Below are positions 1-10,113 of a DNA stretch of 64,000 bases, one piece after another. Origin of the DNA: Vanessa cardui (lineage: Eukaryota; Arthropoda; Insecta; Lepidoptera; Nymphalidae); contig NC_061143.1 in assembly GCF_905220365.1 (NCBI RefSeq), forward strand, positions 5,642,001 through 5,706,000, written 5' to 3'. Made by a program: the position numbers and the translations under genes. Numbering within the stretch: position 1 is the stretch's first letter; each line of letters starts with the position of its first letter. The notes beneath the pieces were generated by a model. That model was not told the origin of the DNA. It searched no databases and worked only from the letters and a program-made list of their open reading frames with translations.

Positions 1-1347
1 TGTGCGAGCTTCTATAACTGCGCCGTATTTAAGCAGACCCATTGCCTATTTTACTGTCTCACTCACTTAAACTTAAACGCAGGTTCACTACTGCAAATGC
101 ATTGCCTATTAACGATAAACACTAAACAAAAATACGCTCTTGCGCTGCCAAAAAAATTAGCGCGATGTATGTTATTAATGATTCTAGCATGTAAGTACTT
201 TTGTAGTGGAATCGAGTATTAGGGGCTCAGCGGAATCTTAACAATAGCAAAACGAAAAAACAATAGTTCTGTCCAGTCTGTCTATTCTTGCGCCCCCGAG
301 AGTCTACGCCCTGTGACTGGACACCGGTGGTACCGCCCTATTAACGCCACTGAGTATTTGGTAGTTGGTTCATAGGATACATCCCATTCATAATTATATT
401 ATCACTAAACAGCCAGTTAATTACTTTTATTGTAACAAGCACGGTGGACTTAAAATCTTAGATTCCATTCAGTGGTGGTGGTGTGGTAACGATGCAAGGA
501 ATAATAATATAGATAATACTCTGTTTATATATTACAACAAAATTACCTAATATTTTTTCTTAACGTAGTTTGTTCGGGTCTTCGGCATTACCACCTGACT
601 ATAGTTAGTTTAAGTGGTAAAGAAGTGCTATAAAAGCCTGCCTCTTAAATAAAACAGCACCCTTTAAAATAAATAAAACCTTTTATTCGTGATTTTTATG
701 AACACATAGATAAAAAAAAACAACCGTGACACAAACTTTATCTATACATAACGTATTAAATATCAGATGCTATGAAATAAATTAATAGCGTTTGAAAATA
801 ATTAAAGGCCAAAAAATAAAAATATTACTATAATCCCGTGAGAAATCAAACAAGAACAATAAATAAGTTCATACAATAATATAAAAAAAAACCGTATAAG
901 TATGACTGATTGAATAGAAAGAGACAAAAAGAGAGCGAAAGAGACAACGCTTTTTCCTTCGAAGACGATTTTTGACACAGTTCTCTTGCTCGGCTTACTG
1001 GAGGGGTATAGTAAGCCGCGTAAAAATTCGCGCCAAAACTATTCAGCCGAATTATTAAACCTTTTTTTTAATTCGCTAAAAGTAATTTATAATGTGATAT
1101 CGAGTTTACAATTAGTTTTAAAGTTCATTGGATATAGTACTTACAATTATCAACGAATGCAGTTATAACAAATTCTTGCCTCGAAGTTTTCTTTTTCCTT
1201 TCGAAACATCAAACAATTTACAAAATGAGTGCGGCGTTCAACTCGGACGCTTTTTTAAAAATAAACGTAAACAAGTGTACCCTACATAGTGTGGAGTGGG
1301 CGGATGTATAAAAAAAAATAAAGTTCTTTAATGTCGGTTACACTTAA
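1..1347. other. Unannotated AT-rich stretch
   Basis: No coding region, RNA gene or recognised repeat was seen. Open frames here do not exceed about 61 codons and have no recognisable motifs. A 28-codon frame at 1225-1311 has a good ATG context but no other support. Confidence 0.6.
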
Positions 1348-1586
1348 AGAATTTAATTTCAAGTTCGCTCCAAGCGAGATATTTTGGAAGAGTACTTTTT
1401 ACTTCCAACATTTTATTCGGCCGGACTGCAATTACTGTGACGTTGGAACTTTGTTGTTTTACGCTCTCTTTTGCTTCTAGTAGCATTGCTATGAGTAACG
1501 AAGTTAGCAAAAGAAACAGCTAAACCATCCCTCTCCATAGTTCAGCGCTACTATCTCGTAATTGAAGAAATTTATTTTTCTTCAGC
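1348..1586 (+). repeat. Diverged direct repeat, copy 1 of 2, unknown family
   Basis: This stretch aligns along its length with 3707-3949 in the same orientation. Both open with GAATTTAATTTC, share CTCCAAGCGAGA and GCTATGAGTAA, and close with TTTATTTTTC..CCAGC or TTCAGC. Mismatches and small indels are frequent, so the copies are old. No terminal inverted repeat, tail or coding capacity was seen. Either an unnamed dispersed element or an old local duplication would explain it. Confidence 0.5.
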
Positions 1587-2766
1587 TTAAGCCGCTTAGA
1601 GGGAGCTAGTTTTTTACTTATGCAGGTTCAACTTTATTTTAAATAAATACTTTGATACTGAAACATAATTTATTTAACAGATTCAAATAAGTTTATTTAT
1701 AATGACAATTACTATCGCAAGACATAAGATTTCATATGCTATACTATATGTATTTCTAGTATGCTCAATTGCTCAAGTAGTTAGGTTATAAGGCAGCGGC
1801 CGCGAAACCTGGGCCGGGCTAATAACAAATTATACTATTAAGACATTTTAAGTATCATCCCGTTATCAGGAAGATGCCAGTGTTCACAATCACATGTCAC
1901 AGAAAGCATTCAAACTCTTTAGTCAGCTATTTGTCAGATTTGCCTATTATTTCATAGGAAGTATGAAATAATAGGCAAATTGGAATTGGAAGTACATTAT
2001 ACTTAAGCAGAATTAAGGCGAGTGCGCCCTTGCACGTCTCACGACTACTGCTCATATTATTCACAAAAAAATTAACTAGATACCAATACAGAAACGTCCC
2101 AACGGCTCAAGGCCCTTCTCGTTAAGGACACTTTGGTCCCACTGATACCTATAAGATTAATAACCGCATAAGCTGTATATTTAGAAGTGAAGGAATTGGT
2201 TGTAATATACAACTAATTTTTCAAATAAATAACTATCGTCTCCTTATACAAAATTGCGAACGTAATCTATGAACAAATCCTCAAAGCTTTTCAAACAAAC
2301 TGTCCATTTTTTAAACATAGAACGCCAGAACCTTTATACAAGTGGATAAAATTTGAGGAAAGATTAAAAAAAGGAAACTGTATTTGTTTTAAAAAAATAA
2401 TATTTCACTTTAAAAAGTATTACCGTTAATTGAATCCTTTAGCACCAGAAGCGCCATTGTATTCGAACATTTAATATATTTTGTCGGACCCTTTTTATAT
2501 ACTGAGATACTCTTACTTACCTACCCTCCATAGACATAGAGTTATGATATCGCCGAGTTTGACATCCACATAGACAGTGTTGAAGTCTACAAATTCCGGC
2601 ACAAGTTTTAGTTTATCTGTAATAGTTTTGTCATTGGCCTCAAGAACAGTTCCTATTCCTACAACTATCCACGTTCGCATATAAACTATGTTGTATTGTA
2701 TTATACTTATATATTTTTAATTAGCTTTACGAAGATAATCATATTTACTGTATAATATTTTTATTA
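1587..2766. other. Unannotated stretch containing one perfect hairpin
   Basis: Apart from the hairpin at 1938-1980 nothing was recognised. The rest is AT-rich with no long frame. Confidence 0.55.
1938..1980. repeat. Perfect 19-bp inverted repeat
   Basis: Arms 1938-1956 and 1962-1980 are exact reverse complements (ATTTGCCTATTATTTCATA) around the 5-nt loop GGAAG. The transcript or cruciform would be a simple AT-rich hairpin. It could be a remnant of a MITE. No flanking duplication was identified. Confidence 0.8.
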
Positions 2767-2994
2767 GTTAATACCTGTTGACTTCCAAGCAGGATACATT
2801 AATTTAAATAATTGTATTTAATTAACATGACGTTGTATTTTTTAAATGTTAAAAAAGAGTAACTACTGAGTTTCTTGCCGGTTCTTCTCGGTAGAATCTA
2901 CTTTCCGAACCGGTGGTAGCTTCACTTAATTGTAAAATGACGATTCAAAAGTGCTTATAAAAGCCTACTTCAATAAAGTTTATTTTGATTTTGC
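2767..2994 (+). mobile_element. LINE 3' end (TGATT-tailed family, 3' UTR only)
   Basis: This is a 3'-UTR fragment of the LINE family that also occurs at 54190-54815, where the end of its ORF is present. Diagnostic blocks in order are ACCTGTTGACTTCCAAGCAG, CTTGCCGGTTCTTCTCGGTA, CTACTTTCCGAACCGGTGGT and the terminal TTTATTTTGATTTTG. It is severely 5' truncated, as is usual for LINE insertions made by target-primed reverse transcription. No TSD was resolved. Confidence 0.75.
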
Positions 2995-3706
2995 TTTTAT
3001 AGGTACTTCGAGACGGCGATATTTATAAAGATGTTGACACAACCTCTTTTAAGGGCTCGATGGTGACGTATGCTTTATCATAACAACAATATGTTAGTAA
3101 AAAACTGACAAAAGTTCAATAAGGATTTAATTATTATTCGAATAGTTCTACGTTATATCTAAAATGTACTCGTTCGTAAAAGTTGTGAGATTATTAGTGA
3201 AGAGATTTTAAGCAGTTTTGCGCGCTTGAGTGTTATCTTTTCGCAATCAGCAAATCCAATTAAAATGTGTCGGTCAAGTCATAATCATTTTGATGTAGTA
3301 TATTGTAGTACAGCCTAGCCTTATTTCGTGTAGTGTATTGTTTGTAAAAAAGAAAAAGTTTTGGAATAATACGTGCTAGTAGATAGTTAATTTTTGGAGC
3401 ATAATACTGGTTTGTATTTAAAAGACAATATTTAATATACATATGTACGACAATAATGATTGTTTTTTTTTATTAGGCACAAAAATTTACGTAAAAGAAA
3501 ACTTATAGTACGAATCATTCGAGCAATTTTTCAATAGGGACAAAATTCTTTAATGCTAGCACCCAAAATACCTCTCAGAAAACACGCGACATATTAATTA
3601 CATTATAAAAATTAACCGAATGGATAAACGATAAGCGATACGCTTTGTAAATTAAAACAATACTGATGATGAAAAAATGAAACGAACGTTAATGCTCGCT
3701 ACCACA
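2995..3706. other. Unannotated AT-rich stretch
   Basis: No gene or recognised repeat was seen. Confidence 0.55.
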
Positions 3707-3949
3707 GAATTTAATTTCGTGTTGCTCCAAGCGAGACAGTTAAAAGATTTCTTATTTCTCTTAACGTTTTACTCTTTCGAGGTGCAATTACACTTCATTG
3801 TTAGTACTTGGTTGTTTTGAGCTCACTTTTACCACCAGTAACGGGATAGCTATGAGTAATGAACTTAGTAAAGGAAACAAGTTGGAACTTTTTCTGCGCT
3901 CCATATTTCAATGCCATTATATCACGAGTGACTTTATTTTTCATCCAGC
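3707..3949 (+). repeat. Diverged direct repeat, copy 2 of 2, unknown family
   Basis: Partner of 1348-1586, about 2.36 kb downstream in the same orientation. See that entry for the shared blocks. Neither copy codes for protein. Confidence 0.5.
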
Positions 3950-4349
3950 ATCCGACGCTATATAAGATAAGCAATATTTTTAACGCGATGCTAACAATTA
4001 TGTTAACATAAATAAACGGAAAGGCTGATTTATTATTTCTTCAATGTTATGTATAAATATTTTTATTAACAATAAATATTTTTTTATTCAAGTAGGTTAT
4101 GATAGGTTCTAAATCTGAATCCTCATGTGTCTGGATTAAATAAAACGTAAAGTTAACGGTGGTTTGGAATTCAGATACGTAAATAACAACTATCATATCG
4201 ACTAAACTGTCATTACTTCAAGTCAAAAAATCTGTGATGTCAGGATTAAGTACTTAGCTACAATCTTCACAAAACAAATCCAGTAGCAATAGTTAGTTAT
4301 TTTACCACCTATAAACTTGGTTGATAAGTAAGTACAAAGTAACATCCTC

Positions 4350-4475
4350 CACATGTTCCACTGCTGGGCTTTCTTCTCGTTGACGAGAAGGTTAGAAGCT
4401 TAATTAGACACATGCAGGTTTCCTCACGATGTCTTCCTTCATTGCCGAGCACGAGATGAATATAAATATAATATA
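4350..4475 (-). mobile_element. Fragment of tRNA-derived SINE-1 (Metulj-like)
   Basis: The fragment retains ACTGCTGGGC, an AGAAGGTT block, and CAGGTTTCCTCACGATG followed by GAGCACGAGATGAAT, in the order found in the full-length copy at 44883-45188. The middle is deleted and the tRNA head is missing. Confidence 0.65.
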
Positions 4476-4554
4476 AAAACCAAAAAAAGTCTGTGATGGT
4501 TAAAATTGTAGATTCAATGAATAGCACAGTGACAATATAAATATTGGCTTAGAC

Positions 4555-4690
4555 TTAATTTGCCATTAGATGGGCATTTCGTCAAAGGGTTAATTGATAA
4601 ACATGTGGCGAGATTTAATGAGACACATGCAGATTTTCTCGGCATATTTTCCCTCGCGGCACGAAATGAAATGTAAACACATACTAAGCA
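4555..4690 (-). mobile_element. Very diverged SINE-1 fragment
   Basis: GAGACACATGCAGATTTTCTC and the following CACGAAATGAAATG block correspond to the middle of SINE-1. Similarity elsewhere is weak. The piece lies about 80 bp from the previous SINE-1 fragment in the same orientation, so it may be a duplicate of it. Confidence 0.4.
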
Positions 4691-5281
4691 CATCAAAATT
4701 CAGTAATCGCAATTTGTGATTGACGATCACGTCTTCAAACCGTCGGGCTATCTCCGCCCTCTTATAACCAAAATATTAAACATTAACTTCAATATTTGAA
4801 TATAAAACGACTTCGGAGTAAAAGTAACAAAACTCAAATCAAGCAGAGAAAAGCTGTTCACTGCATTGAATTTTCATCAGCCATTGTTTCCGATACTCTG
4901 TGCCGGAGGTTGTATTACACGCCGTTGAGCGTGATGCTATTGTAATAAGAGATCGCCACTGATCCGAGCCTCGGAGATAAAGGTGTAGTATTGACCAGAC
5001 AGACTTAAATGTTCCCATCGGAAGAAATTTTAATAGTCTTGATTTAAAGCCAATGGAATATTTATTTTTCGTAGAAGTTTCGATGGATGGTTATTTTACA
5101 ATTCAAGATTTTTTTATTATTGAAGTACTACTTACTATTTAAAGTTTACTGGGGTAATATTTATACGTTTATGTAGAGTATGTTATGCAGTCTACTATTT
5201 AAATATGATTGTATATAGAAAATTAGCAGCATGTAAACAATGAAGAACGTCTCTCCGTTTAAAGGCAAGATTTGATGATAA
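4691..5281. other. Unannotated stretch
   Basis: No gene or recognised repeat was seen. It includes a somewhat GC-richer patch near 4890-4980 without coding signal. Confidence 0.5.
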
Positions 5282-5326
5282 TTCCATCACGCTGTTCCAA
5301 TGCGGGTTGACACATGTAGGTTTTCA
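5282..5326 (-). mobile_element. Short SINE-1 scrap
   Basis: CACGCTGTTCCAATGCGGGT is the diagnostic SINE-1 block (antisense), followed by a deletion joining it to ACACATGTAGGTTTTC. It is too short for anything but family assignment. Confidence 0.5.
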
Positions 5327-5444
5327 CTATTTACATGAATGACGCCCAAATAAATACAGTAATGCTTCCGAGGCTTCGAAGTTGCAATCATTAGTTAAGA
5401 CGCGTTCTAATGATAACCGTCTTGGCTTATAGAAAACTTAATTC

Positions 5445-5667
5445 ATAAATAAAATTTTAACAAAAAGAAAAACCGACTTCAAACAAAACACTATTTTAAA
5501 ACAAATGAATATGCACGAAAAAGTAATAAAAATAATTGCGTATTCAACATATTTTTTAGAGTCTTCCTAAGTTAAATGAAATGAAAAATATTAGACTACT
5601 TAAAAGTCGATTAACGATTATATCATGTAGTTATAGTTATTGGTATATTTGGAGCCGGTGTCAGCCA
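5445..5667 (+). repeat. Foldback left arm, copy 1 (223 bp)
   Basis: This is the reverse complement of 5818-6040, equal in length (223 bp) with only scattered mismatches. The arms enclose a 150-bp spacer. An open frame of about 93 codons across this palindrome on the minus strand is an artefact of the repeat. Confidence 0.9.
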
Positions 5668-5817
5668 CGGTGCCCTTGCCCCAACAATCAAAAGAAAGAA
5701 GCGATACGAGCCCCTTGATTGATCCAGTATATTATTGTGTAAAAGGTAATTTGTAAAAAACATACTTGTTAAAGTATTCTCGTATTGTTTTTTGATAGAT
5801 ATACTGTAGGGTTTTAT

Positions 5818-6040
5818 TGGCTGACACCGACTCCAAATATAACAATAATTATAACTACATGATATAATCGTTAATCGACTTTTAAGTAGTCTAATATTTT
5901 TCATTTCATTTAACTTAGGAAGACTCTAAAAAATATGTTGAATACGCAATTATTTTTATTACTTTTTCGTGCATATTCATTTGTTTTAAAATAGTGTTTT
6001 GTTTGAAGTCGGTTTTTCTTTTTGTTAAAATTTTATTTAT
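5818..6040 (-). repeat. Foldback right arm, copy 1 (223 bp)
   Basis: Pairs with 5445-5667. It begins TGGCTGACACCGACTCC and ends at TTTTATTTAT, mirroring the left boundary of the whole element. Confidence 0.9.
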
Positions 6041-6388
6041 TTTTTGATTTTAAGTGAAGCTGATGTTGACTAACTAATTTTTTTTAATATGTATAGATTA
6101 AGCGTTCCGTTTATATGAGTCAGAAACTACTTCGAGGACAATTTCAAAGGAAACTTGCGAATAAAGCAAAAATAGACTTTCGAAAATGTGGATTTAATAC
6201 GTCACGCGGCGTAAACTACAAGGATCCCTCGAAAGAGCTGTAATCGAACTCAGCAAAAAAACTTTGAAAAAGACCAACTATATTTCGTACATCATATGAC
6301 ATCACATCACATACACAAAATTTGATTAAAGATAGTAAGAAATTCTGCCCCATATCGCACCCTAACTGCGAGCCGTATAGGAGTTCCA

Positions 6389-6640
6389 TCACTACATAGT
6401 ATAAAACAAAGTCGCTTTCTCTGTCCCTATATCTTTAAATCTACGCAACGGATTTTGATGCGGTTTTTTTTAAAAGATAGTGTGATTCAAGGGGAAGATT
6501 TGTGTATATAATACATGAACAATATAGTAAAGAAACACTGATACTTTTAGAAGTTTGCGATGTGATGTCGTATATAAACAAATTCTGTAGTATATTTAGT
6601 ATCAGTATTGCACCCGTGCGAAGCCGGGGTGGGTAGCTAG
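6389..6640 (+). mobile_element. Short Helitron-like unit, copy 1
   Basis: The unit starts TCACTACATAGTATAAAAC directly after an A and ends GGGTAGCTAG directly before a T. That fits the Helitron pattern 5'-A|TC...CTRR|T-3'. Near the 3' end ACCCG and CGGGT can pair as a short stem before the terminal CTAG. Conserved internal blocks are TCTGTCCCTATATCTTTAAA, ACGCAACGGATTTTGATGCG and CACCCGTGCGAAGCCGG. Independent copies occur at 44200-44430, 22172-22389 and 63816-64000. There is no coding capacity, so it would need a Rep/helicase supplied by another element. Confidence 0.6.
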
Positions 6641-7220
6641 TTGATTATAATATTCAACTATGATAATTACATAAAAATAACCACATTACGGAAGGTGACT
6701 CAAATATCCAAATAACCTATAAATAAAAGATTCGACCGAGTATCGCTAACGTGCTCCTCTGAATTGTTCCGTTCCCTTCCGTTCCGTTACTTTGTCATGG
6801 ATCCTGTGCTCAGAACCTTACCAAACTTTCACCAAATTACCCGTGAAGTATATATTTTATAATAAAAAAAGAATTATCAAAATTGGTTAACGTGATTTTC
6901 AGTTATTCACCTATTTGTCGCGCATATACATAATGCAAATTTAAGACTTATGTCGTTTTCACATGGATACTATCATCGGAAAAAAAAAATAAAAAAAAGG
7001 GACCCCACGGGAAGCACTACCTTTCAAACAAAAAAAAAATTATCAAAATCGGTCCACCCAGTGAAAAGTTATGAGGTAACAAACATAAAAAAAAAAAAAA
7101 AATACAGACGAATTGATAACCTCCTCCTTTTGGAAGTCGGTTGAAAATTAATTTACCGTTACCGTTTTTATTTAAGTGACTGTAGTTTTGAAAATGTTAC
7201 ACAATGTATGCTTATATTAT

Positions 7221-7443
7221 ATAAATAAAATTTTAACAAAAAGAAAAACCGACTTCAAACAAAACACTATTTTAAAACAAATAAAAATGCACTAAAAAGT
7301 AATAAAAATAATTGCATATTTAACATATTTTTGAGAGTTCTCCTAGATAGAATGAAATGAAAAATATTAGACTACTTCAAAGTCGATTTACGATTATATA
7401 ACGTAGTTATAGTTATTGTTATATTTGGAGCCGGTGTCAGCCA
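7221..7443 (+). repeat. Foldback left arm, copy 2
   Basis: Reverse complement of 7592-7815, with the same arm length as in copy 1. Confidence 0.9.
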
Positions 7444-7591
7444 AGGGCACACGCCTCAACAATCAAAAGAAAGAAGCGATACGAGCCTCTTGATTGACTC
7501 AGTATAACATCGTATAAAAGGTAATTTGTAAGAAACATATTTCTTAAAGTATTCTCGTATTGTTTTTTGATAGATACATGTAGTATAGGGT

Positions 7592-7815
7592 TGGCTGACA
7601 CCGACTCCAAATATAGCAATAATTATAACTACATTATATACTCGTAAATCGACTTTTAAGTAGTCTAATGTTTTTTCATTTCATTCTACCTAGGGGGACT
7701 CTCAAAAATATGTTAAATATGCAATTATTTTTATTACTTTTTAGTGCATTTTTATTTGTTTTAAAATAGTGTGTTGTTTGAAGTCGGTTTTTCTTTTTGT
7801 TAAAATTTTATTTAT
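7592..7815 (-). repeat. Foldback right arm, copy 2
   Basis: Pairs with 7221-7443 across a 148-bp spacer. Confidence 0.9.
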
Positions 7816-8165
7816 TTTTTGATTTTAAGTGAAGCTGGTGCAGACTAACATTTTTTTCTTAATATGGATAGATTAAGCGTGCCGTTTATATAAATCAGAA
7901 ACTACTTCGGGGACAGTTTCAAAAGAAACTTTCGAATAAAGCAAAAATAGACTTTTGAAAATGCGGCTTTAATACGTCATGCGGCATAAACTACAAGGTA
8001 CCACCCTCGAAAGAGCTGTAATCGTTCTCGGTAAAAAACTTTGCAAAAGAGCTATTATATGTCGTACATCATATGACATCACATCACATACACAAAATTT
8101 GATTAAAGACAGTAAGAAATTCTACCCCAAATCGCACCCTAACTGTAAGCTGTTTAGGAGTTCCG

Positions 8166-8416
8166 TCAATACATAGTATAAAACAAAGTTACTTTTTCTG
8201 TCCCTATATCTTTAAAACTACGCAACGGATTTTGATGCGGTTTTTTTAATAGATAGTGTAATTTAAGGGGAAGGCTTGTGTATATAATACATGAACAATA
8301 TAGGGAAGAAACACTGACAATTTTAGAAGTTTGCAATGTGATGTCGTAAATAAACAAATTCTGTAGTATATTTAGTATCAGTATGGCACCCGTGAGAAGT
8401 CGGGGCGGGTCGCTAG
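8166..8416 (+). mobile_element. Short Helitron-like unit, copy 2
   Basis: It begins TCAATACATAGTATAAAAC and ends GGGTCGCTAG before T. It shares all internal blocks with 6389-6640 and lies at the same position in the foldback element. Confidence 0.6.
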
Positions 8417-8926
8417 TTGATTATAATATTCGATTATGACAATTACATGAACATAACAACGTTCCGGAAGGCGATTTAAATATCCTAGTAATCCATAAAT
8501 AAAAGATTCGACCGAGTATTGCTAACGTGCTCCTCAGAAATTTTCCGTTCCCTCCCGTTCCCTTAATTTGTCATAGATCCTATGCTCAGAACCTTACCAA
8601 ACTTTCACCAAACTACCCTTAAAGTATATCCTTTATAATAAAAAAAAAATAATCAAAATTGTGCCAACCAATTTTGAGTTATTCATCTATTTATCGCGCA
8701 CATACATAATGCAAATTTAAGACTTATGTCGTTTTCATACGGATACCATCATCGGAAAAAAATAAAATTAAAATGGGACCCCACGGGAAGCACTACCTTT
8801 CAAACAAAAAAAAAATATCAAAATCGGTCCACCCAGTACAAAGTTATGAGGTAACAAACATAAAAAAAAAAAAAAAAAAAATACAGACGAATTGATAACC
8901 TCCTCCTTTTTGAAGTCGGTTGAAAA

Positions 8927-9639
8927 GAAACCTTCTCTGCCTGTCTGTTGCTCTTTCAAGCCAAACCCCTGAACCAAATTTGGTGACATTTAGTATGAAA
9001 AATGTTTGAATTCTAAAGAGGCATTTTTATAATTAACACAATTTGACCATTCTACTACTATTCATACATACAATTTCTTTATTGAAAAATATATCAATTA
9101 TTCAAGATAATAACGTTTCACACTATATTAACATACTTATAATCAAAGAAGTCTCCCTTTAAGTACAACCCAAACAATAAAAATATAGAACCATTTTTAA
9201 ATTTACTTATTTCTTCAAGTTGTTACTTAAAAAAGGGGGTTAACTTAAATAAATACGATAAAAGTCTGAATGAAAGGCCTTTGAAGTTGCACGAGATCAT
9301 CTCGTAAAGAGTCTTTGAAAGAAGAAATTAAAATTCTTGCCTGAATGTTTCACAAACAAGCACCGATTATTCTTTCATGAGACGATAGCGATTTACGGAA
9401 ATTGGAACGGTTTTTTTATGACATCATTCTCATTTCTTTACGAAATTGAATGCGTATTATGTACGTACGTCGCGTATATTTACATAGTCAGAAATTATTA
9501 TAAGCGTCGTTAGTTCGTATTAAATACTGTGAGATAATTAGCTTGCGAGGATTATTTTAATTCCATTTTATATTTTGATAGTATTTTTTAATAAATCAAA
9601 ATGAATGTTCGTATGTTTTTCCTCATAGTGTTGCTAATC
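8927..9639. other. Unannotated stretch, possible TE tail at its start
   Basis: The first ~70 bp (CTGCCTGTCTGTTGCTCTTT... then CCTGAACCAAATTTGGTGA) resembles wording seen at the ends of many lepidopteran LINE relics, but it is too short to assign. The remainder shows nothing recognisable. Confidence 0.45.
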
Positions 9640-9912
9640 CTCATTGTAATTTTTTTTTTTAGATTAGCGGACGAGCATATGCTCATATGCGCCACCTGTT
9701 GTTAAGTGGTCACCATCACCCATAGACAATGACGCTGTAAGAAATATTAAATATTCCTTACATCGTCAATGTGCCACCAACCTTGGGAACTAAAATGTTA
9801 TGTCCCTTGTGCCTGTAGTTACACTGGCTCACTCACCCTTCAAACCGGAACACCTAGTGGTACCTACACAGACAACAAAACGGACTAGCACAAAGCCCTA
9901 CCGCCAAGTGTA
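9640..9912 (-). mobile_element. Poly(A)-tailed ~290-bp repeat (family P), copy 1
   Basis: Read on the minus strand, the family starts TTGGTGGTAGGGCTTTGTGC, runs through GGTTTGAAGGGTGAGTGAGC, GGGACATAACATCTTAGTTC and CATCAGGTGGCCCATATGC, and ends in a poly(A) tract (a T-run here). The family start and the tail recur in several copies, so the unit has real ends. It is either a SINE-like repeat or the 3' end of a LINE. No pol III boxes were identified. This copy is diverged, with a deletion near its 5' end. Confidence 0.7.
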
Positions 9913-9965
9913 ATGATTATGATGAAACTTTTGTGAAGGTTTTCTGATGATGACTTGATACTCAG

Positions 9966-10113
9966 TAGTCACAAACCTCCACAGTCATTGAAGCTGTAAG
10001 AAATATTAACCATTGCGAGCACCTTGTGTGTTAAGACATTCTGTACCTTATACCTACAATCACATGGCTCACTCAGCCTTCAGACCCAGGCTTGCACAAA
10101 GCCCTACGACCAA
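9966..10113 (-). mobile_element. Family P repeat, copy 2 (diverged, partial)
   Basis: GCTGTAAGAAATATTAACCAT, TGGCTCACTCAGCCTTCAGA and GCTTGCACAAAGCCCTACGA follow the family P order. The interior is shortened. Confidence 0.6.

Larger units (their letters stand above)
5445..7147 (+). mobile_element. Foldback-type element, copy 1 (1.7 kb)
   Basis: The element opens with ATAAATAAAATTTTAACAAA and AAAACCGACTTCAAAC and closes with TTTTGGAAGTCGGTTGAAAA. Its outermost ends are therefore short inverted sequences (AACCGACTTC against GAAGTCGGTT). The first 600 bp is a large foldback with arms at 5445-5667 and 5818-6040. Next come ~350 bp of shared non-coding sequence, a Helitron-like unit at 6389-6640, and ~500 bp ending in A-rich tracts. 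The same order is found in copy 2 at 7221-8926. Reduced versions sit at 42275-42533 and 60304-60353. No transposase gene is present, so it must be non-autonomous. I do not know its superfamily. Confidence 0.75.
7221..8926 (+). mobile_element. Foldback-type element, copy 2 (1.7 kb)
   Basis: Same family and orientation as copy 1, 73 bp downstream of its end. Boundaries match: ATAAATAAAATTTTAAC at the left and TTTTTGAAGTCGGTTGAAAA at the right. It contains arms at 7221-7443 and 7592-7815 and a Helitron-like unit at 8166-8416. The separating sequence (7148-7220) is unrelated to the left flank of copy 1. Two insertions, or an old duplication with later change, both remain possible. Frames of 60-73 codons inside are by-products of the repeat and its A-runs. 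Confidence 0.75.

Noticed and set aside
1225..1311. 28-codon frame with a strong ATG context (CAAAATGAGTGC)
   Set aside because: Too short, no homology recognised, and the possible splice donor GTATAA is poor. No supporting signal downstream.
5623..5904. 93-codon minus-strand frame
   Set aside because: Spans the foldback palindrome. The apparent protein is dictated by the inverted arms.
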